64,000 nt of DNA from Edaphobacter paludis (lineage in GTDB: Bacteria > Acidobacteriota > Terriglobia > Terriglobales > Acidobacteriaceae). The stretch is taken from assembly GCF_039993895.1 (NCBI RefSeq), contig NZ_CP121194.1, positions 2,356,001 through 2,420,000 of the forward strand. The letters run 5' to 3'. Of this stretch, positions 42,908 to 51,085 are shown in pieces. The notes under the pieces were generated by a model that saw nothing but the letters and a program-made list of their open reading frames with translations, was not told where the DNA came from and searched no databases. The position numbers and the translations under genes are program-made. The first letter of the stretch is position 1. Every line of letters begins with the position of its first letter.

Positions 42908-44545
42908 TTACTTCACCCAGGCGTCGCGCAAAAAGTCGAAGCTTCCCGAGCCACGCTGCTGAATGCCCTCGACCCGGCGCGTATGGACGACCTCGTTGTT
43001 CGGATACCAGAGCGGAATCCCCGGTAGATCTTCCGCCAGAATCTTCTGCACTTCGGTGTATTCCACGCGGCGCTTTGCCTGATCGGTTTCAGCCGACGCC
43101 GTCTTCAGCAACGCGTCGACCTTTGGATTGGAATACCTCCCCCGATTCCCTCCCTTCGGCGGAAAGCTCTCCGAAGCATAGGCATAGCGAAAAATATCGG
43201 GATCTTCGTTGCTGTCGATCCACTTCAACGCATACATCTGAAATGCCCCACGAGTCACGTCAGAATAAAAAGTCCCAAACTCCGCGGAGCGGATGTTCAG
43301 ACGAATCCCCGCCGCCCTCATCTGCTGTTGCAGCACCATCGCCATCAGCCGCGTCGATTCATCGGTACTCGTCTTCAGCGTGATCGTCAGCCTGACGCCA
43401 TCCTTCCCCGCATGAAAGCCGGCCTCCTCCAGCAGTCGCTGCGCCCGCGCGACATCATGAGGATAGTTAGCCACCTGTGCCAACTCCGCATCCGTCGCCG
43501 CCGCCCAATGCCCAATCGGCAGCAACGTATTCGCTATTCTCGCCTGACTACGCCACAGATCGCGCACAATCGCCTGCCGATCAATGGCACAAGCCACTGC
43601 CTGCCGCACTCGCCTGTCCTTCAGCAGCGGATCAGTCACATTGAACGTTAGATAAAATACCTGCGATCCCAGCCCGGTCTCCACCCTCAGATTCGGATTA
43701 CGTTTCAGTTCATGCACCATATCCAGCGTCACTACATTGCTGGCCAGGTCCGCCGAACCCTTTTGCAATTCAAGAGCACTTGTAATCGCATCCGGCACGA
43801 CCTCGAATCGCACTCGCTCAATCCTGTGCGCGCCCGGTGGAGGCGGCGGAGACGTCGCCCAATAATTCGGATTCCGCTCCAGAATCACGTCCTTGTCCTG
43901 CACCGCGCTCACAAACTGAAACGGCCCTGTCCCCACCGGATGCAACCCAAACTCTTTTCCCGCACCCTTCGGCACCACTCCAAAAAGCCCATCGCTGACA
44001 TTGAACAACAGTCCTTCATCGGGACGCTTCATATGCACTACAACCGTCAACCGGTCACGTGCCTCTGCCTTCAGCACCGAAGCGAAGTTCCCACTCTTTC
44101 CGGTCACCAGACTTCCATCGATCAGGCTGTTGATCGTATACGCCACGTCCTCAGCCGTCAGCGGGCTGCCATCCTGAAACCGCACCCCATCGCGCAGATG
44201 AAACACCCACGTCAGAGCATCGGGCTGCTCCCAACTGGTAGCCAGCCAGGGTTGCAGGTTGTAGTGGTCATCCTTCTTCACCAACGCATCGAAGATCAAG
44301 CTGCCAAGCCGCGCCGACTGCGCATCCGTCCCTTGCCGCAGATCCAGATTGTTGGGGCTGCTCTCAATAATCATCACCACCGTAGACGGATCTTCTACCC
44401 GCCCGCGGCACCCAACCAACCCCAGACAAACGATCACGATCACCCAGCCACAAAGCCGGGTGCCCCATCTTCGCGCCCGCATTTGGGCGCTAAGGTGGGC
44501 ATTCGCGAAGCGAACCGCTTTCCTAACCCCATCTGCAGCACTCAT
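42908..44545 (-). CDS. Peptide/oligopeptide ABC transporter substrate-binding lipoprotein
   Basis: 545 residues of SBP family 5 (DppA/OppA/MppA). A lipobox LVGC closes a hydrophobic stretch (WVIVIVCLGLVGC), followed by the typical VVMIIESSPNNLDLRQG, HLRDGVRFQDGSPLTAEDVAYT, HPVGTGPFQFV and DRRVRQAVACAIDRQAIVRDL. No permease or ATPase genes are adjacent. ATG 44545 overlaps the anmK stop (ATGA), suggesting coupling with anmK; a later ATG at 44482 falls in the loop of a hairpin repeat. Linked to muropeptide recycling by position, it may bind cell-wall peptides (as MppA does), but this is an inference. Confidence 0.85.
   Translation of the reverse strand: MSAADGVRKAVRFANAHLSAQMRARRWGTRLCGWVIVIVCLGLVGCRGRVEDPSTVVMIIESSPNNLDLRQGTDAQSARLGSLIFDALVKKDDHYNLQPWLATSWEQPDALTWVFHLRDGVRFQDGSPLTAEDVAYTINSLIDGSLVTGKSGNFASVLKAEARDRLTVVVHMKRPDEGLLFNVSDGLFGVVPKGAGKEFGLHPVGTGPFQFVSAVQDKDVILERNPNYWATSPPPPPGAHRIERVRFEVVPDAITSALELQKGSADLASNVVTLDMVHELKRNPNLRVETGLGSQVFYLTFNVTDPLLKDRRVRQAVACAIDRQAIVRDLWRSQARIANTLLPIGHWAAATDAELAQVANYPHDVARAQRLLEEAGFHAGKDGVRLTITLKTSTDESTRLMAMVLQQQMRAAGIRLNIRSAEFGTFYSDVTRGAFQMYALKWIDSNEDPDIFRYAYASESFPPKGGNRGRYSNPKVDALLKTASAETDQAKRRVEYTEVQKILAEDLPGIPLWYPNNEVVHTRRVEGIQQRGSGSFDFLRDAWVK
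44458..44500 (-). repeat. GGTGCCCCA-type palindromic element within the lipoprotein gene start
   Basis: On the + strand GGGTGCCCCA opens a 16-17-bp imperfect hairpin (arms about 44462-44478 and 44485-44500, loop GCATTT) that ends in GGTGGGC. The border GGGTGCCCCA is identical to that of the two repeat copies in mutS, although the stem sequence differs. It falls inside the 5' part of the lipoprotein reading frame, ahead of the signal sequence. Confidence 0.6.
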
Positions 44546-45735
44546 CCGTGGGCAACCTTCCCCAAGACAACCGGCCTCGCCGCTCCGGTAGCGCTCGGGA
44601 CATTCCCCGGCAATCCAAACCAGCTCAGCCACGCCAACAGAGCAAAAGCCACTCCCTCCTTCGCCTGCCCCGGAACCCCCAACTCATCCATCAGCCGCAC
44701 CTTGACTCCGAGCGGCTGCAACCTCTCGCGCAGCATATCCATCAACGCGGCATTCTTAGCTCCGCCCCCAGCCACCACAAACTCCGTCCTCGCCAGCGGA
44801 GCGGCGGTGCCAAGATGCGCCCACACGAACTTCCGATAGCCAGCCAATACTGACTCCGCAGTCAAAGCCGTCGCCGTAGCCACCACATCCGCATCGACCG
44901 CTCCCACCTTCCTGCACATCGACATAAACTGCGCGACAAAGTCAGCGCCAAACTCCTCGCGCCCACAACTCTTAGGCGGTAGAGCCGAAAAATATCGCTG
45001 CTCTAGAATCCTAGCCACGACAGTCGAAATCACCCTCCCTCTTCGCGCTACCGCACCCCCACGGTCAAACGCCTTCCCGTAAAGCCGCTCCATGCAGGCA
45101 TCGATCACCATATTCCCCGGCCCCGTATCGAACGCCATCACACCATCCACCCCAGCTCCCGCCGGAATCGCCGCCAGGTTCCCAATGCCGCCAAGATTCT
45201 GCAACACCCGGTTCATCTTCGCCAACCTGAACATCACATAATCCAGCATTGGAACCAGTGGAGCAGCCTGTCCGCCCGCCGCCATATCCGCCGGACGAAA
45301 ATCACTTACCACCGGAACCCGCAGACGTTCAGCAATCACGCTGGCTTCCCCCATCTGCCACGTACATCGCACATCGCTGCCTAAATATTTAGCAGCCACT
45401 CCCTGGTGATAGATCGTCTGCCCATGGCACCCCACCAGCCCCACCTTCACACCAAACTTCGCCGCTGCCTTCTCCACGCAATCGGCATAGATCTCACCCA
45501 GCCGCCAATTCAACCGCGACAGCTCCGCCACCGAAGTAGCCTTCGCATCCATCGCCGCCAAAACCGCCGCCCTCACCGCTTTCGAATATCCAAAGCCCGC
45601 ATGACCCAGTAGCTTCACCCGAGGCACGCCGTTCGCGTCCTTCGCAGGAGAGATCCGACAAAGCGCTACATCCACCCCATCCGCCGAAGTCCCGCTCATC
45701 ACTCCCGCCACCACCATCGACTTCGGCATCCTCAT
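44542..45735 (-). CDS. anmK: Anhydro-N-acetylmuramic acid kinase
   Basis: Phosphorylates and hydrolyses 1,6-anhydro-MurNAc to MurNAc-6-phosphate, the substrate of MurQ. 397 residues, ASKHA kinase fold: GVMSGTSADGVDVALC, GCHGQTIYHQG, VVSDFRPADMAAGGQAAPL, LGGIGNLAAIP and AFDTGPGNMVIDAC, and EFVVAGGGAKNAALM. ATG 45735 overlaps the mutS stop by ATGA, and its own stop overlaps the next gene in the same way, so mutS-anmK-lipoprotein is one operon with coupled translation. Confidence 0.94.
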   Translation of the reverse strand: MRMPKSMVVAGVMSGTSADGVDVALCRISPAKDANGVPRVKLLGHAGFGYSKAVRAAVLAAMDAKATSVAELSRLNWRLGEIYADCVEKAAAKFGVKVGLVGCHGQTIYHQGVAAKYLGSDVRCTWQMGEASVIAERLRVPVVSDFRPADMAAGGQAAPLVPMLDYVMFRLAKMNRVLQNLGGIGNLAAIPAGAGVDGVMAFDTGPGNMVIDACMERLYGKAFDRGGAVARRGRVISTVVARILEQRYFSALPPKSCGREEFGADFVAQFMSMCRKVGAVDADVVATATALTAESVLAGYRKFVWAHLGTAAPLARTEFVVAGGGAKNAALMDMLRERLQPLGVKVRLMDELGVPGQAKEGVAFALLAWLSWFGLPGNVPSATGAARPVVLGKVAHG

Positions 45736-48509
45736 CCCTTCAACTCGCGCTGCAACTCCGCCAACAAATTCAGCGCTTCGCGTGGAGTCAGCCCATCCAC
45801 ATCCACCTCGCCCAGCCGGTCGACAATCCTCTGCGACAGGGGGGTAAACATCGTCATCTGCAACTGCGGCGTCGCAGGAGCAGCCTCGCGAACCTGCTGC
45901 GTCTCCGCCCGCTCATGCACCTTCAACACCTCACGCGCCCGCGAGATCACCTTCGCAGGCAGACCGGCCAGCCGAGCCACCTCGATGCCATAACTCTTGC
46001 TGGCCGCACCAGCCTCCACCGTGTGCAGAAACACAATGCCTGAAGCCGTCTCCTTCACCGTCACCCGCAGATTCATCAGCCGCGAAAGCCGCTCTGCCAG
46101 CAGCGTCAGCTCATGATAGTGAGTAGCAAAAAGCGTGCGCGCTCCAATCCGGTCATGCAGATGCTCCACCGTAGCCCACGCCAGCGAAAGCCCGTCATAG
46201 GTAGCCGTCCCTCGCCCCATCTCATCGAGCAGCACCAGCGATCTGGCAGTCGCCGTATTTAAAATCGCCGCCGTCTCCGTCATCTCCACCATGAACGTCG
46301 ACCGCCCGCGGGCCACATTATCACTTGCCCCGATCCGCGTATAAATCCTGTCAACCAGTCCCAGCCGCATCCGCTCCGCCGGAACAAAACACCCACATTG
46401 CGCCATCACCACCAGCAAGGCCGTCTGCCGAAGATACGTACTCTTGCCTCCCATATTCGGCCCGGTAATCAGCAGCACCGCCGGCCCACCCGGCCGCAAA
46501 TCTCCGGGTGCCCCATTCATCGCAGTCTTATCGCGATGAGTGGGGTCAACCAAGCCGGCGTCCAGATGCACCGAGTTCGGCACAAACCTCCCTGTACCCG
46601 ACTCCTCCATCCGTCGCTCGACCACCGGATGCCGAGCCCCCAGAAACTCCAGCACGCCACTCGCGTCGACTGATGGCCGCACCCAGCCGCGCAGCGCGGC
46701 CAGATGCGCAAAGCAGCCCAGCATATCGATCTCGGCCACGCGCCGCGCCGTTTCGCGCATCCGCTTCGCCGCATCCAGCAACTGCCGTCGCAACTCGGCG
46801 AAAAGCCTGCGCTCAATCTCACCGCTCCGCTCCTGCGCGGTCAGAATCTTCGTCTCATACTCCTTCAGTTCAGGAGTAGTAAACCGCTCGGCATTCACCA
46901 ACGTCTGCTTCCGCTCATAGTCTGCTGGAACAGCCTTCGCATTCGCCTTCGTCACCTCAAGGTAGTAGCCGAACACCGAGTTGAACCGAACCTTCAGCGA
47001 CCCAATCCCGGTCCGCTGCCGCTCACGTTCCTCAATCGCCACCAGCGCTTGCCGCCCACTCCGTGACAGCTCGCGCAGCTCATCCAGCTCCGCATCCACG
47101 CCTGCGCGAATCACACCACCATCGGCCAGCGAAACCGGAGGCTCCTCCGCAATCGTCTTTACGATCAACTCGTGCAGATCTTCCATCGCATCCAGCCCTG
47201 CACCCAGCTTCCGCCACAACTCAGCTTTAAACGAATTGACAGCCGCCAAAATCCCCGGCAGACACCCCAGCGTCCCCGCCAGCGCCATCACCTCTCTTGG
47301 GCCCGCCGAATCGAGCGCCACCCGCCCCAGCAGCCTCTCCAGGTCGAGCACCCCACTCATCGACCGTCGCAGCTCTTCCCGCTTGCGCAGGTCCGCCACA
47401 GCCTCACCCACTGCATCCAGCCGCCCCTCAATCTCCACCAACTGACTCGAAGGCCGCAACAGCGTCGCCCGCAAAAGCCTTTTGCCCATAGGCGTGCAAC
47501 AAGCATCAAGCGTATAAAACAACGTCGTCTGCGCAGATTCACCCGAAAACAGCGGCTCCACCAGCTCCAGATTCCGTACACTCACCGCATCCAGCTCAAG
47601 ACACGTAGACCGCTCATAAAAGCGCAGCCCATCCACATGCTCCAACCCACCCTGCTTGGTGGCCCGCATGTAATGCAGCAGCGCACCCGCTGCCACCGCC
47701 GCAGCCTCATGCCCACCCAATCCCATCCCATCCAGCGACTGCACCCGAAGATGATTCCTCAGCAGCGGCACCGCATAGTCTGCCGTAAAAACCCAATCCT
47801 CCACCGCAGTCTTCGTCCGAATCCCATCCAACCCCACCGAAGCTGCTTCCTCTTCCGTCCCCGAACTCAAGGGTGCCCCATTCATCGCAGTTTTACCGCG
47901 ATGAGTGGGAAGTAAATCGCTGGAGCGACCGTTCAACCCGACCAGCCCACCCTGCGCATAAAGCAACTCCACTGGCCTAACCCGCCCCAACTCATCCGCC
48001 GCCTCAGCCCAACCTGAAAACTCCGTAGCCCGAAACTCTCCCGTAGAAAGATCCAGCAGCGCCAGCCCCACACATTTATCCAGCACCACAACACTAGCCA
48101 GATAATTACTCTGCTCCGCCCCCAGCGCAGGATCGACCGCCGTCCCCGGCGTCAACACCCGCGTCACCTCCCGCCGAACAATCGTTTTGGTCAGCTTAGG
48201 ATCTTCGATCTGTTCGCAAACGGCGATGCGATACCCCTTCCGCAGCAGCCGCTGAAAATAACCCTCCGCCGCATGGTAAGGAACGCCGCACATCGGCTGC
48301 TTCTTCTCTTTGTCACGCGCCGTCAGCGTCAGTTGCAGCTCACGCGAGGCCGTAACCGCGTCCTCATAGAACAGCTCGTAGAAGTCCCCGATCCGGCAAA
48401 ACATCAGACAGTCCGGATACTGCTCTTTCGCCGCAAAATACTGCCGCATCACCGGCGTCAGCGCCGTCGTATCGCTTATCAAACCGCTCGTCATCTCATT
48501 CGTCGTCAT
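45732..48509 (-). CDS. mutS: DNA mismatch repair protein MutS, with two in-frame repeat insertions
   Basis: Recognises mismatches and starts repair. 925 residues against about 850-870 usually. N-terminal mismatch-binding motif GDFYELF, connector and lever domains, then the ATPase with Walker A ITGPNMGGKSTYLRQ, VLLDEMGRGTATYDG and FATHYHELT. Two near-identical peptides, THRGKTAMNGAP (about 201-212) and THRDKTAMNGAP (about 655-667), have no counterpart that I know in MutS. At the DNA level each is a copy of a palindromic repeat. The second is some 15-20 residues before Walker A. The frame is intact. ATG 48509 is chosen; GTG 48539 and ATG 48494 are alternatives. Confidence 0.95.
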   Translation of the reverse strand: MTTNEMTSGLISDTTALTPVMRQYFAAKEQYPDCLMFCRIGDFYELFYEDAVTASRELQLTLTARDKEKKQPMCGVPYHAAEGYFQRLLRKGYRIAVCEQIEDPKLTKTIVRREVTRVLTPGTAVDPALGAEQSNYLASVVVLDKCVGLALLDLSTGEFRATEFSGWAEAADELGRVRPVELLYAQGGLVGLNGRSSDLLPTHRGKTAMNGAPLSSGTEEEAASVGLDGIRTKTAVEDWVFTADYAVPLLRNHLRVQSLDGMGLGGHEAAAVAAGALLHYMRATKQGGLEHVDGLRFYERSTCLELDAVSVRNLELVEPLFSGESAQTTLFYTLDACCTPMGKRLLRATLLRPSSQLVEIEGRLDAVGEAVADLRKREELRRSMSGVLDLERLLGRVALDSAGPREVMALAGTLGCLPGILAAVNSFKAELWRKLGAGLDAMEDLHELIVKTIAEEPPVSLADGGVIRAGVDAELDELRELSRSGRQALVAIEERERQRTGIGSLKVRFNSVFGYYLEVTKANAKAVPADYERKQTLVNAERFTTPELKEYETKILTAQERSGEIERRLFAELRRQLLDAAKRMRETARRVAEIDMLGCFAHLAALRGWVRPSVDASGVLEFLGARHPVVERRMEESGTGRFVPNSVHLDAGLVDPTHRDKTAMNGAPGDLRPGGPAVLLITGPNMGGKSTYLRQTALLVVMAQCGCFVPAERMRLGLVDRIYTRIGASDNVARGRSTFMVEMTETAAILNTATARSLVLLDEMGRGTATYDGLSLAWATVEHLHDRIGARTLFATHYHELTLLAERLSRLMNLRVTVKETASGIVFLHTVEAGAASKSYGIEVARLAGLPAKVISRAREVLKVHERAETQQVREAAPATPQLQMTMFTPLSQRIVDRLGEVDVDGLTPREALNLLAELQRELKG
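46506..46545 (+). repeat. GGTGCCCCA-type palindromic repeat inside mutS, copy 1
   Basis: GGGTGCCCCATTCATCGC, loop, then GCGATGAGTGGGG. The arms 46511-46523 and 46533-46545 pair over 13 bp with one G-T. Length and frame keep the mutS frame open. Confidence 0.85.
47871..47909 (+). repeat. GGTGCCCCA-type palindromic repeat inside mutS, copy 2
   Basis: GGGTGCCCCATTCATCGC identical to copy 1, loop differing at two positions, then GCGATGAGTGGG. Arms 47876-47888 and 47898-47909. Same orientation as copy 1, 1.36 kb apart. Confidence 0.85.
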
Positions 48510-48626
48510 TGTTATCGCAGAACCGCCAGAATACCGCACTCACGCAATCTCATTTTCACCTGTGCGACAATCCTCCAACCACAATCGCTATACTTAAGAC
48601 TCGCAACAAAGCGAACGAATCAACCC

Positions 48627-49436
48627 ATGTCCCTCCTTTGGCTCAGAGTCGCGGTTCTCTTCTACGGTATTGCCTCGCTCGCCGTCCTTCCGGCAGCGTT
48701 GTACGACCGTCCCCGCTGGCGTCACATCGCCATCCCCGCCACCACCGCCGCCCTCTTCTTCCACTTCGTCTCGCTCGTCGAGATGCTCAACGCCGCGCAC
48801 CACCGTCTCCCCGTCGATACCCACGAGACGCAGTCCTTCCTCGGCCTCGTCCTCGCATTGGCCTTCCTCTTCATCTACGGACGCTACAAGACCGTCTCGC
48901 TCGGCATCTTTATCCTCCCGATCTGCTTCCTGCTCGGCCTCATCCCCGCCTTCCGCCCGGGCGAAGAAGCAACGTCCTTCCCGCACCTGCACACCGGCTG
49001 GATCTTTCTGCACGTAGCCCTGTTGCTGGCAGCCTACGCCGCGCTGTTCCTCTCGCTGCTCGCTTCCCTGCTCTATCTGATCCAAGAGCGCCGCCTCAAG
49101 CGAAAATCGCCAGCCCTCACCTGGCTGCCGCCGCTCGAAACCACCGACCAGATCGCCCTGAGGACGCTGCTCTTCGGCCTCCCCTGCATGACCGCCGGTC
49201 TGCTCATCGGCTCCGTCCTCGCCCAGCAGACCATCGGGCCGTCTTACTTCCTCGATCCCAAAGTGGTGCTCTCCTTCGCCATGTGGCTGGCTTACGTCGC
49301 CATGATCTTCATCCGCCGCCACTCAGGCTTGCGCGGACGCCGCGCGGTCTATCTCTCCAGCTTCGTCTTCCTCGTCGTCCTTGCCGTCTGGGCGGCGAAC
49401 CAGCTCTCCGTCGTCCACAGGTTCACCGCGCCATGA
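48627..49436 (+). CDS. HemX/CcsA-like cytochrome c assembly family membrane protein
   Basis: 269 residues, about eight membrane segments. Matches the cytochrome_C_asm (CcsA/CcmC-like) fold: THETQSFLGLVLALAFLFIYGRYK, HLHTGWIFLHVALLLAAYAALFLSLLASLLYLIQERRLK, SYFLDPKVVLSFAMWLAYVAMIFIRR. It overlaps hemA by 4 bases (ATGA), the arrangement of hemX-hemA in other bacteria, where HemX influences GluTR levels. A role in heme handling is therefore likely, either HemX-type regulation or cytochrome c assembly. The ribosome site is weak; TATACTTAAGACT at about 48590 could be part of the promoter. Confidence 0.82.
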   Translation: MSLLWLRVAVLFYGIASLAVLPAALYDRPRWRHIAIPATTAALFFHFVSLVEMLNAAHHRLPVDTHETQSFLGLVLALAFLFIYGRYKTVSLGIFILPICFLLGLIPAFRPGEEATSFPHLHTGWIFLHVALLLAAYAALFLSLLASLLYLIQERRLKRKSPALTWLPPLETTDQIALRTLLFGLPCMTAGLLIGSVLAQQTIGPSYFLDPKVVLSFAMWLAYVAMIFIRRHSGLRGRRAVYLSSFVFLVVLAVWAANQLSVVHRFTAP

Positions 49437-50752
49437 CGAAAAATCCCACAGCGCCGAATCTGATTCTCCTCGGCATCAATCACAACACCGCGCCCATCGA
49501 GGTCCGCGAGCGCCTCGCCATCGCTCCCTCGCGCCTGGCCGACGCCACCCGCGCCCTTGCCCACCAGCCCGGCATCCGCGAAGCCATCATCCTCTCCACC
49601 TGCAACCGCGTCGAACTGCTTACCGTGCAGGACTCCGCCCACCCTGTCGACGAAAATTCCGGCACCCTCAACTTCCTCTACGAGTACCTCAACATCCCCG
49701 CAACCGACCTGCAGCCCCACCTCTACGAGTTCCGCGAGCGCGAAGCCATCCGCCATCTCTTCCGCGTAGCCAGCTCCCTCGACAGCATGGTCGTAGGCGA
49801 GCCGCAGATCCTCGGTCAGGTAAAAGAGGCTTACACCACAGGCCGCGAGGTTGGCGCCGTCTCCACTACGCTCGAAGGCCTCTTGCAGCGCGCCTTCACC
49901 GTAGCCAAGCGCGTCCGCACCGAAACTCAGATCGGCTCAAGCTCCGTCTCCATCGCCTCGGTGGCGGTCGATCTGGCGCGCAAGATCTTCGACTCCCTCG
50001 AAGGCAAGACCGTCCTCCTCGTCGGAGCAGGAAAGATGTCCGAGCTTGCCGCCCGCCACCTCATCCAGCAGGGCGCAGCCTCCATCCTCGTAGCCAACCG
50101 CACTCAGTCGAGGGCCGAACAAATCGCGCTGGACTTCAACGGTCAGGTCATTCCCTTCGACCAGATCTACGAGCAGGCCGACCGCGCCGACATTGTCATC
50201 ACCTCGACCGGCGCGCCTCAGAAGATCTTTGGACGTTCCCACGGCGAGCACTTCCTGCATCGCCGCCGCAACCGCCCCATGTTCTTCATCGATATCGCTG
50301 TCCCCCGCGATGTTGACCCGCGCATGAATGAGGTCGAAGGCTGCTTCGTCTACGACATCGACGACCTCCAACAGGTAGCCCAGGCCAACCTCGCCGACCG
50401 CAGCCGCGAGGCCGAGGCCGCGGAGACCATCGTCACCCGCGAGGTCGACAAATATCTCCAACGCCTCCAGGCCCTCAACGCCGTGCCTGCCATTCAATCG
50501 CTGCAGCAATACGCCGAGACCATCCGCCAGGCCGAACTACGCCGCTCCCAATCCAAGCTAGCCTCTCTCACGCCTGACCAGCGCGAAGCCGTCGAAGCCC
50601 TCACCCGCTCGCTCACGGCAAAGTTCCTGCACCATCCCCTCACCGGCATCCGCCAGGCCGCCCAGCAGGGCGACGCCCAGGCCCTTGCCGATCTGCAGCG
50701 CCTCTACACCGGCCAGCCCAACCCTAAGTCCGACGCACCCACCGACGACTAG
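49433..50752 (+). CDS. hemA: Glutamyl-tRNA reductase
   Basis: First committed step of the C5 heme pathway: reduces Glu-tRNA to glutamate-1-semialdehyde with NADPH. 439 residues: LLGINHNTAPIEVRERLA, the catalytic cysteine in ILSTCNRVEL, VASSLDSMVVGEPQILGQVKEAY, the NADPH domain LLVGAGKMSELAARHL, and MFFIDIAVPRDVDP, with the dimerisation helix at the C-terminus. ATG 49433 overlaps the hemX stop. The frame extends upstream to 48509, but that is unrelated shadow sequence over hemX. Confidence 0.96.
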   Translation: MTKNPTAPNLILLGINHNTAPIEVRERLAIAPSRLADATRALAHQPGIREAIILSTCNRVELLTVQDSAHPVDENSGTLNFLYEYLNIPATDLQPHLYEFREREAIRHLFRVASSLDSMVVGEPQILGQVKEAYTTGREVGAVSTTLEGLLQRAFTVAKRVRTETQIGSSSVSIASVAVDLARKIFDSLEGKTVLLVGAGKMSELAARHLIQQGAASILVANRTQSRAEQIALDFNGQVIPFDQIYEQADRADIVITSTGAPQKIFGRSHGEHFLHRRRNRPMFFIDIAVPRDVDPRMNEVEGCFVYDIDDLQQVAQANLADRSREAEAAETIVTREVDKYLQRLQALNAVPAIQSLQQYAETIRQAELRRSQSKLASLTPDQREAVEALTRSLTAKFLHHPLTGIRQAAQQGDAQALADLQRLYTGQPNPKSDAPTDD

Positions 50753-50770
50753 TTGCTATACCCGAAATTG

Positions 50771-50807
50771 TTGTCATCCTTCGCCGCAGGCGGAGGATCT
50801 GCGGTTG
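50771..50807 (+). repeat. GTCATTCC-type palindromic repeat, copy C
   Basis: TTGTCATCCTTCGCCGC-AGGCGGAGGATCTGCGGTTG: same borders as copies A and B near 21.6 kb, with its own stem. It lies in the 333-bp spacer after hemA. Confidence 0.75.
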
Positions 50808-50847
50808 TTTCAGCCGTTGCCCGTCCCTTTTCCCAACTCCAAACCCA

Positions 50848-50895
50848 CGTCATCTCGACCGAAGCGAAGCGAAGTGGAGAGACCCCTGTATTTTG
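50848..50895 (+). repeat. CGTCATCTCGACC / GGAGAGACCCCTG repeat
   Basis: CGTCATCTCGACC, a GAAGCGAAGCGAAG core, then GTGGAGAGACCCCTGTATTTT. An inverted relative with a different core is at 56986-57043. The remainder of the 50753-51085 spacer holds no gene. Confidence 0.65.
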
Positions 50896-51052
50896 TTCCA
50901 CGAACGATCCGACACATCGCGCCACGAAACCCGCTCACCTTCTCCAAAGCAGTCCAACCCCATCAAAACGACAACCCCAAACCATAAAAATAGTTGCGCC
51001 GCCTGAACGCGCTATCCCAAGCTATTGCAATACTTTAAGGCTGTGACCTTTT

Positions 51053-51076
51053 GTTTATTTAAACATCTAAATAAAC
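51053..51076 (+). promoter_or_regulatory. 9-bp AT inverted repeat just ahead of a ribosome site
   Basis: GTTTATTTA (51053-51061) and TAAATAAAC (51068-51076), six bases apart, directly followed by the AGAGG ribosome site of the FecR-domain gene. Could be an operator or an RNA hairpin affecting translation. Confidence 0.55.
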
Positions 51077-51085
51077 AGAGGTTTT

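Noticed and set aside
48509..49432. Long in-frame extension upstream of hemA
   Set aside because: It runs through the hemX gene in another frame; the Arg/Pro/Ser-rich translation is typical shadow sequence, and hemA has a clear start overlapping the hemX stop.
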